From NCBI GenBank assembly GCA_944386315.1, contig CALXAS010000029.1, positions 1 to 12,299 on the forward strand: 12,299 nt of DNA, in the 5' to 3' direction. Numbering within the stretch: position 1 is the first letter of the stretch; the number at the start of each line of letters is the position of its first letter. Below the pieces are notes generated by a model. The model did no database searches and was not told the origin of the DNA. It worked only from the letters and a program-made list of their open reading frames with translations. The DNA is from an uncultured Clostridia bacterium. Its GTDB lineage: Bacteria > Bacillota > Clostridia > TANB77 > CAG-508. Made by a program: the position numbers and the translations under genes. Below are positions 7,438 through 12,299 of this stretch, piece by piece.

Positions 7438-7674
7438 ACACTATATTACCGAATAGATAAAGCTTTTCAGGAAGGGAAAATCAACGAAGCGGAGAATATA
7501 TTATTTGAAGAGATATCCGTAGAAAATCCTTCCTATTTGGAGATAGCCATAGATTTTTATACAAAGGCAAATCAAAAAACAGAAGAAGAGCTAAGGCAAA
7601 TGCAGTTTTCAAAAGAAGAAATAGTAGAAGGAATGAAAGATATCATGGACATGTTTGGTATACAAATGATTTAA
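7438..7674 (+). pseudogene. 3' remnant of a DUF6483-like gene
   Basis: Directly after the ATPase stop codon the same frame stays open for 78 codons to TAA at 7672. The translation contains EGKINEAENILFEE, then LEIAIDFYTKAN, then FSKEEIVEGMKDI and a MFGI end, which match the C-terminal half of DUF6483 proteins as I remember them (GEINEAENxLFE, ALxFYxxLN, FSREEVxxGL, YG). No start codon or ribosome site precedes the conserved part, and the N-terminal half is absent. I infer a gene that lost its 5' end when the ATPase region was joined here. The function of the family is unknown to me. The remaining possibility is an intact short protein from an internal TTG or ATG, but this would cut through the domain. 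Confidence 0.65.
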
Positions 7675-7728
7675 AGAATAGGAGCGTGAACATGAAAAAG
7701 GCATGTGTAGAGATAAAATGGATAAGAG

Positions 7729-7759
7729 AGAAGAAAGTGAAAAAAGCTTTCTTCTTTTT
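7729..7759 (+). terminator. Probable intrinsic terminator after the ATPase/DUF6483 remnant
   Basis: AGAAGAAAG (7729-7737) pairs with CTTTCTTCT (7747-7755), and a T-run to 7759 follows. The stem is weak in GC, but the other terminators of this window are also AT-rich. It separates the ATPase unit from the promoter of the cysteine synthase gene. Confidence 0.45.
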
Positions 7760-7761
7760 GC

Positions 7762-7813
7762 TTGTCACCAAAAATGACAAAAAGCATACAATAGGGTAAA
7801 AAGAAGGAGGAAA
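7762..7813 (+). promoter_or_regulatory. Promoter and ribosome site of the cysteine synthase-family gene
   Basis: TTGTCA (7762-7767, 5 of 6) and TACAAT (7787-7792) are 19 bases apart, slightly long. TTGTCA and TGACAA (7775-7780) form an inverted repeat within the promoter spacer, a possible operator. AAGGAGG follows at 7804-7810, before the ATG at 7818. Confidence 0.45.
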
Positions 7814-7817
7814 CGAA

Positions 7818-8765
7818 ATGGAAAATATAATAGGAAAAACACCAATGATACAAATAAAATACAAATATCAAGGAAATCAAAGATATATCTATGCTAAATT
7901 AGAAGCTTTTAACATGACAGGAAGTATTAAAGATAGAATGGCAAGTTATATTATACAAAGAGCCAAACAAAGGAAAGAATTAAAGCCAGGGCAAGCAATC
8001 GTAGAGGCAACTAGTGGAAATACAGGAATCTCTTTATCAGCCATAGGAGCAAAAGAAAATCATCCCGTGTACATATTCATGCCAGATTGGGTAAGTGAAG
8101 AACGTGTAAAAATTATGGAAAGCTATGGAGCCACAGTAAAACTATTTTCTGCACAGCAAGGAGGATTTAGACGTTGTATACAAGAGGCACAATACTACGC
8201 TAGTAAAATAAATGGTTTCTATGTCAATCAATTTGCTAACCGAGATAATGTGATGGCACACTACCAAACAACAGGATTAGAAATACTAGAACAAGTGCAT
8301 GAGCCAATAGGAGGTTTTGTGTCTGGTATTGGTACAGGAGGCACCCTAATGGGAGTGGGAAGAAGACTAAAAAAACAAGACCCAAGCATAGTGCTTGCCG
8401 CCATAGAGCCAGATAAAATGCCATTATTGTCCAAAAATAGAGCAATAGGACAACATAAAATAGAAGGCATTGGAGACGACTTTATACCAGAAATAGTAGA
8501 TAGAAATATGATAGATACAGTCATTGTCATTAACGACGACGATGCAGTAAATATGGCAAGATTGCTTGCTAAAAAATTAGGCTTAGGCGTTGGTATCTCT
8601 TCAGGAGCCAATTTCTTAGGAGCAGTTATCTTAAGAGAAAAAATAGATTTGCCAGTAGTAACCGTGTTCCCAGACGATAATAAAAAATACTTATCCACAG
8701 ACTTAGCAAAAAATGTGGATAACAGCGAAGATATGATATCTAACCATGTAGAATTAGTTCCATGA
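7818..8765 (+). CDS. Cysteine synthase-family PLP enzyme (CysK/CBS-like, fold type II)
   Basis: A cytoplasmic PLP-dependent beta-replacing enzyme of 315 residues, most likely O-acetylserine sulfhydrylase (O-acetylserine plus sulfide to cysteine) or a close relative. K38 in TGSIKDR is the Schiff-base lysine. SGNTGIS (66-72) is the substrate loop, GTGGT (172-176) binds the PLP phosphate, GIGDDFIPE (218-226) replaces the usual GIGAGFIP, SSG (261-263) contacts the pyridine ring, and FPDDNKKYLSTDL closes the fold. The Asp pair in GIGDDFIP and Met in NMTGSIKDR (usually NPTGS) are mild departures, so the exact substrate is uncertain; cystathionine beta-synthase without its CBS domains is an alternative. 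It has its own promoter and terminator and is a single-gene unit; no serine acetyltransferase or sulfate gene lies nearby. Confidence 0.85.
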   Translation: MENIIGKTPMIQIKYKYQGNQRYIYAKLEAFNMTGSIKDRMASYIIQRAKQRKELKPGQAIVEATSGNTGISLSAIGAKENHPVYIFMPDWVSEERVKIMESYGATVKLFSAQQGGFRRCIQEAQYYASKINGFYVNQFANRDNVMAHYQTTGLEILEQVHEPIGGFVSGIGTGGTLMGVGRRLKKQDPSIVLAAIEPDKMPLLSKNRAIGQHKIEGIGDDFIPEIVDRNMIDTVIVINDDDAVNMARLLAKKLGLGVGISSGANFLGAVILREKIDLPVVTVFPDDNKKYLSTDLAKNVDNSEDMISNHVELVP

Positions 8766-8779
8766 ACTTTGCAATTTAG

Positions 8780-8810
8780 ATGCAATTTAGGGACGTTCCT
8801 TAAATTGCAT
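8780..8810. repeat. 14-bp hairpin with GGGACGTTCCT core (REP-like palindrome)
   Basis: 8780-8793 pairs with 8797-8810 over 14 positions (one G-T wobble) around a 3-base loop CGT. A partial copy of the left arm (TGCAATTTAGA) precedes it at 8770-8780. There is no T-run, so it is not itself a terminator. It lies 15 bases after the cysteine synthase stop codon and could protect the message end or be a dispersed repetitive palindrome. Confidence 0.5.
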
Positions 8811-8824
8811 AAATAATCTTTAGT

Positions 8825-8853
8825 AAAAGGCATAGATGTTTCTATGTCTTTTT
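8825..8853 (+). terminator. Intrinsic terminator of the cysteine synthase-family gene
   Basis: AAAAGGCATAGA (8825-8836) pairs with TCTATGTCTTTT (8841-8852), with a TGTT loop and one G-T wobble, ending in a run of five T. Confidence 0.7.
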
Positions 8854-9048
8854 GTTGACCGCTTACAGTACGTGTAGAAAACAATGCTTAGCTCACAACC
8901 GTGAACCATACTCACTGTACAATATTTAGAAGTATGGTAATATATAAAATATAATTGTAATAACTTATTGACATAAATTAAAACTAGAAAAAGTGAATAA
9001 GTTAAGAGAAATTGGGAAAACATAAGAAAAATAGGAGGAGAAGATAAC
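8854..9048 (+). other. Leader region of the pilin-like gene; no gene seen
   Basis: This holds a TCAC/GTGA hairpin (8893-8904), then ACCATACT (8905-8912) complementary to AGTATGGT (8931-8938), and a perfect TATAAT at 8950-8955 with only a poor -35 (TTAGAA, 8926-8931). A TTGACA at 8968-8973 has no suitable -10. GGAGGAG at 9034-9040 is the ribosome site. I recognise no riboswitch. Confidence 0.35.
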
Positions 9049-10342
9049 ATGAGAAATTTTGTTAAAAAACAAAGTGGTATTACGCTAATTGCCCTTGTCG
9101 TAACTATCATTGTATTAATCATTTTAGCTGGCGTATCTATAGCCATGCTAGTAGGCGAGAATGGAATTATTACGCAGGCACAAAAAGCAGATGAATTAAC
9201 AACACAAGCACAGCAAAAGGAAGCAATTGAGCTAGCCGTAGCATCCGTGCAAGCACAAGGAACTTTAGAACTAGATAGAACAAAACTAGAGACAGCATTA
9301 CAATCACAATTAGGAGACGCGTCATATACTCTAACAGAAAATGGAGATGGAAGTTTTCTCTTACAAATAGCAGAAAGAAGCTATTATATCGACAGTACAG
9401 GTGAAGTAATAACACAAGAAAATATGATAGCAATAGGAACAGCAGAAGAACTAAAGACATTTAGAGACGATGTAAATAGTGGAAACAGCTATGAAGGAAA
9501 GTATGTATACTTAACAGAAAATATAACATTGGATATAAATGAAGAGTGGGAACCAATAGGAATATATGTAGAATCAATGTCTAATCCGGAGACAAAAGTA
9601 TTCAGAGGAATTTTTAACGGTAATGGAAATCAAATTGATTATATGAAATTAACTACTTCTGCATACGAAATGCATGGGCTTTTTGGAATTGTAGCGAATG
9701 GTGTAGTAAAGAATGTTGGAATTGGAGAGCATTGCAATATAAACATTGAAAATGAAACGCATATCGGTTCGATAGCAGGGTGGTTATCTGATAATGCGAC
9801 TGTCCAAAATTGTTACAATCTAAGCAATATTTCAGGAGGAGAAATTTATGAAGTTGGTGGAATAGTTGGAGGAGCAGATGGCAACTCTAATATTAATAAT
9901 TGTTACAATAAGGGAAATATTTCATCGCAAGGATTAGATACTACGAATAGATCTATAGGAGGAATAGTGGGAAATCTTATGTCCGGAAATGTAAAGAATT
10001 GTTATAATACAGGAAATATAAAAGCAGCTGCACGGAGGAGGAATTGCAGGAAATTGTATTCATAACTCTAATATAATAAATTGTTATAATGTAGGAATTA
10101 TAGAATGTCAATATACAGATTGTGCAGGAGTTATTGGCTATTTCTCAGTTAATAGTATATTAAAAAATAATTATTATCTAGAAAATATTATTAATGGAAC
10201 ATCCAATGATAAAATAAGTATAAATGGAATTAATGTAATAAATAGTGAAAATCTAAAGAATTTAAGTGAAACATTGGGGGAAGCGTATAAACAAGATACA
10301 AATAATATCAATAACGGATATCCCATACTCGCATGGCAGTGA
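9049..10342 (+). CDS. Pilin-like GLUG-repeat surface protein, interrupted by a +1 shift at CGG (10033)
   Basis: Read with one skipped C, this is a 430-residue exported protein. The N-terminus is a class III signal-like leader: KKQSG|ITLIALVVTIIVLIILAGVSI, with probable cleavage after G10 and Ala, not Glu, at mature position 5. A stalk region (about 40-120) follows, and then a GLUG-type repeat array: NCYN at 254, 284, 317 and 344, each tied to a GGIVG- or GGIAG-like turn. The end GYPILAWQ is typical of GLUG proteins. In the zero frame, codon 329 is CGG and translation stops ten codons later at 10063-10065. Skipping C10033 gives GGA-GGA-GGA-ATT-GCA-GGA-AAT and restores the fourth repeat and the C-terminus, to TGA at 10340-10342. 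Role inferred: adhesion or surface display through a type IV-pilus or pseudopilus-like export route. It is either recoded or a recent pseudogene. Confidence 0.75.
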
Positions 10343-10356
10343 TTTTTTGGTCATGT

Positions 10357-10381
10357 TCCACTTAACCCTGACTTAAGTGGA
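10357..10381. repeat. 9-bp perfect inverted repeat downstream of the pilin-like gene
   Basis: TCCACTTAA (10357-10365) and TTAAGTGGA (10373-10381) are separated by CCCTGAC. Six T precede the repeat and eight A follow it, the opposite of a terminator. It could be an end of an old mobile element, or a protein site. The rest of 10382-10465 is A-rich with nothing I can name. Confidence 0.4.
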
Positions 10382-10465
10382 CACTTCAAAAAAAATGTCG
10401 AAAATTATGGAAATAAGTAACCACTAAAAATCCAAAATAAAAAAGTAAGAAAAATAAGGAAAAGA

Positions 10466-10499
10466 TATAATCCTCTCTGTAAGAAAAAAAGCAGGGAGG
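10466..10499 (+). promoter_or_regulatory. -10 box and ribosome site of the truncated pilin-like gene
   Basis: TATAAT at 10466-10471 and GGGAGG at 10494-10499 precede the ATG at 10508. CCTC (10472-10475) can pair with GAGG of the ribosome site. I see no clear -35. The string GATATAATCCTC also occurs at the first gene (191-202). Confidence 0.4.
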
Positions 10500-10507
10500 A
10501 TAAATTT

Positions 10508-10639
10508 ATGCAAAAACAAAAGAATAAAAAATCAGAAACAGGAATTACATTAATAGCGCTAGTGGTCACAATTTTGTTCTCTTATGACGAAAAAATAAAA
10601 TGTAGTAATAGCAAAGGTTTCCTCCTAACAACAATTTAG
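10508..10639 (+). pseudogene. Truncated pilin-like gene (leader only)
   Basis: A good ribosome site is followed by MQKQKNKKSETGITLIALVV, the same pilin-like leader as the gene at 9049. After the ATT codon at 10571-10573, where IVLLILAG should continue, the sequence becomes unrelated (LFSYDEKIKCSNSKG...) and reaches TAG at 10637-10639. Only 43 residues would be made, without the hydrophobic helix. No CGG or simple indel repairs it, so a deletion or insertion junction near 10573 is the best reading. The region after it belongs to the flank of the next gene. Confidence 0.7.
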
Positions 10640-10663
10640 TAAAAATAAAATTTTCACATATTT

Positions 10664-10707
10664 AAAAGATGAATTGTAAAAAATAATAATACAATGTCAT
10701 CTTTTTT
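10664..10707. terminator. Long intrinsic terminator upstream of the AlbA_2 gene
   Basis: AAAAGATGA-ATTGTA (10664-10678) pairs with TACAAT-g-TCATCTTTT (10690-10705), with a single bulged G. Six T (10702-10707) follow on the plus strand, and an A-run on the left would serve the minus strand. It insulates the following promoter. Confidence 0.65.
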
Positions 10708-10716
10708 GAATTTATA

Positions 10717-10745
10717 ATGAAAATTTAAAAAATAAATGCTATAAT
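10717..10745 (+). promoter_or_regulatory. Promoter of the AlbA_2 gene (extended -10)
   Basis: ATGAAA (10717-10722), 17 bases, then TGC-TATAAT (10737-10745). The same ATGAAA plus extended -10 combination serves the P-type ATPase gene. AAGGAGAG (10776-10783) lies eight bases before the ATG at 10792; the earlier ATG at 10744 overlaps the -10 and is not a start. Confidence 0.6.
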
Positions 10746-10791
10746 GTGTATAAAGTTAATTAAAGCGAACAAGTTAAGGAGAGATAGATTT

Positions 10792-12292
10792 ATGACTAAA
10801 CAACAAATAATAAATTTATTAAATATTGGAGAGAATAAAGAAATAGAATTTAAAGAGTCTAAAAAACAATTACCTAAATCTTTATGGAGTACATATTCAG
10901 CTTTTGCAAATTCAAAAGGTCGGAATAATTATTTTAGGAGTAAAAGAGAACAAAGAAAACAATGTATATACTGTAGAAGGTGTGGAAAATGTAAATAATA
11001 TTCTAAAAGATTTTTGGAATACTATAAATAATAAAGAAAAAGTTAGTCAAAATATTATTAATGATGATAACATTGATATATTAGAAATTGAAAATAAAAA
11101 AATTATAGTAATAGAAATATTAAAGGCAAATAGAAGGAATAAACCTATTTATATAAATAACAATCCAATGACAGGAACATATAAAAGATTTCATGAGGGC
11201 GATTTCAAATGTTCTGAATATGAAATTAAAACTATGATTAGTGAGAGTAATGAAAAAACGAAAGACCAAATAATATTAGAGGAGTACGATATTAAAAATA
11301 TAAATAAGGAAACTTTAAAAGATTATAGAATTAGATTTAAAATACATAAAGGAGAAACTCATGAATGGAATAAAATAGAGGATGAAGAATTTTTATACAG
11401 ATTAAATGCATTAGATAGACAAACTAAAAAATTAACATTAGCAGGTTTGCTAATGTTTGGGGAAGAAAAGGATATAGTATCAATACTTCCAAATTATTTT
11501 TTGGATTATAGAGAAATTAAAGATTCTGTAACTACAGAAAGATGGTCTAATAGAATAACTTCTTGGGATGATAGTTGGACAGGTAATCTATGGGATTTTT
11601 TTGAAAAAATTGTGAATAGATTAACTGCTGATTTAGAAATACCATTTGAATTAGATAATAATTTGATGAGAATAGAAGATACCACTATTCATAAATGTAT
11701 TAGGGAAGCTTTATCAAATAGTTTAATACACACACAATATGATGAAAGTGGAAGTATAGTAATAGAAAAAGGAGAGAATTACTTTAAATTTGCAAATCCA
11801 GGAAATATGAGAATTCCAGTAGCTGAAGCATTTAAAGGAGGACAAAGTGATCCGAGAAATCCTTTACTTCATAAAATGTTTTCTTATCTAGGATATGGAG
11901 AAAGAGCAGGTTCGGGACTATCTATGATAAATGATGTATGGAAGGAAAAAGGCTGGGTAATTCCTGAAATTGAAGAAACGTTTAATCCAAATAGAACAAC
12001 ATTAATATTGTATACTAAGGAAAATAACAGCAATCACATAGATGACTATACCGAAAACTATACCAAAAACTATACCAAAAACTATACCAATTATCCAGAT
12101 AATATAAATAATACTCAAAGGAAAATAATTGAAATCATAAATGAAAATCCTACAATTACTACAAAGGAATTAGCACAAAAAATAGAAAATATCACTTTGT
12201 CTGGAATTAAATGGAATTTGAAAAAATTAAAAGAAAATAAAATTATATCTCGCGAAGGAAATGCCAGAAAAGGAAGATGGATAATATTATAA
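10792..12292 (+). CDS. AlbA_2 / HATPase_c_4 / winged-helix putative regulator, interrupted by a +1 shift at CGG (10921)
   Basis: Read with one skipped C, this gives 499 residues. Residues about 14-130 are an AlbA_2 (Schlafen-type) domain beginning EIEFKESKK and containing the family's FANxxGG. A middle region leads to an ATPase-like HATPase_c_4 part with IREALSNS (E305, N309) and GERAGSGLSMI (369-379), as in RecG-like regulators. Then comes a repetitive YTKN linker (418-433), and a C-terminal winged helix (about 441-499: TTKELAQKI then LKKLKENKII). Such proteins are usually annotated as putative transcriptional regulators or ATP-binding proteins. The zero frame meets CGG as codon 44 and stops at 10996-10998. 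Skipping C10921 gives SKG-GIIILGVKEN, exactly the expected motif, and the frame then runs 456 codons. Promoter and ribosome site are good, which argues for use. A recent pseudogene is the alternative. Confidence 0.8.
12045..12092 (+). repeat. 12-bp tandem repeat, four units
   Basis: ACTATACC starts at 12045, 12057, 12069 and 12081; the full unit is ACTATACCAAAA, with the first unit reading CCGAAA and the last diverging after CCAA. It encodes (D/N)YT(E/K) units in the linker before the winged helix. The unit length is a multiple of three, so copy changes keep the frame. Confidence 0.85.
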
Positions 12293-12299
12293 ATGTTAT

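Noticed and set aside
7692..7799. A 35-codon open frame (MKKACVEIKWIREKKVKK...) with GGAG seven bases upstream
   Set aside because: It runs through the probable terminator hairpin and the promoter of the next gene, its Lys- and Phe-rich content follows those structures, and nothing in it is recognisable.
8261..8884. A 207-codon minus-strand open frame opposite the cysteine synthase gene
   Set aside because: It is antisense to a fully recognised enzyme and shows no domain; it is a by-product of that gene's codon pattern.
10034..10043. Internal ribosome-like GGAGGAGG as the cause of the frameshift at 10033
   Set aside because: Known stimulators of +1 shifting lie upstream of the shift site; here it is downstream, and the second site at 10921 has no such sequence.
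165..10402. Spo0A-box matches: TTCGACA at 165-171 and TGTCGAA at 10396-10402
   Set aside because: A 7-base motif is expected about once or twice in 12 kb on both strands, and the second copy lies over 60 bases from the nearest -10 box.
10744..10791. Upstream start at ATG 10744 for the AlbA_2 gene
   Set aside because: The ATG overlaps the -10 box, so it would not be in the transcript; the ATG at 10792 has a correct ribosome site.
12045..12092. CRISPR-like repeat
   Set aside because: The 12-bp units are directly adjacent without spacers and lie in frame inside a coding region.

Overview
The window reads like an AT-rich (roughly two-thirds A+T by eye) low-GC Firmicute, most plausibly an uncultured member of the Clostridia. 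Signs are strong AGGAGG-type ribosome sites, AGA/AGG-dominated arginine codons, a surface protein with the 'GITLIALVVTIIVLIILAG' pilin-like leader, a YHYH/Ig-like envelope protein and a DUF6483-like remnant. I cannot place it more precisely. No rRNA, tRNA, CRISPR array or recognisable transposase is visible.

Layout. 1-957: an exported YHYH plus group-2 Ig-like protein with a C-terminal membrane anchor. 1065-3239: two minus-strand genes, a calcineurin-like phosphoesterase followed by a eukaryote-type UDP-N-acetylhexosamine pyrophosphorylase, closed by a bidirectional terminator that contains the stop codon. 3367-3607: a 241-bp MITE-like palindromic element. 3632-7437: a stand-alone EAL c-di-GMP phosphodiesterase, a drastically shortened Fe/Mn superoxide-dismutase-like protein, and an MgtA-type P-ATPase with its own extended -10 promoter. 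7438-7674: the 3' remnant of a DUF6483-like gene. 7818-8765: a cysteine synthase-family PLP enzyme with promoter and terminator. 9049-10342: a pilin-like GLUG-repeat surface protein broken by a +1 shift. 10508-10639: a truncated second pilin-like gene. 10792-12292: an AlbA_2/HATPase/winged-helix regulator, also broken by a +1 shift.

Main observation. Both broken genes are restored by skipping a single C, and in both cases that C begins an in-frame CGG codon followed by A (GCA-CGG-A at 10033, GGT-CGG-A at 10921). I scanned about 3,400 in-frame codons of the recognisable genes on both strands and found no other in-frame CGG, although CGT, CGC, CGA and AGG are all used. This fits CGG being unread or nearly unread here, with +1 recoding (CGGA read as glycine, or C skipped) at the rare places it occurs. 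Two ordinary pseudogene or sequencing indels remain the competing explanation.

The genes do not form one pathway. The left two-thirds looks like chromosomal metabolism and signalling; the right third (9049 onward) looks like accessory surface and regulatory DNA with truncated copies and junctions.
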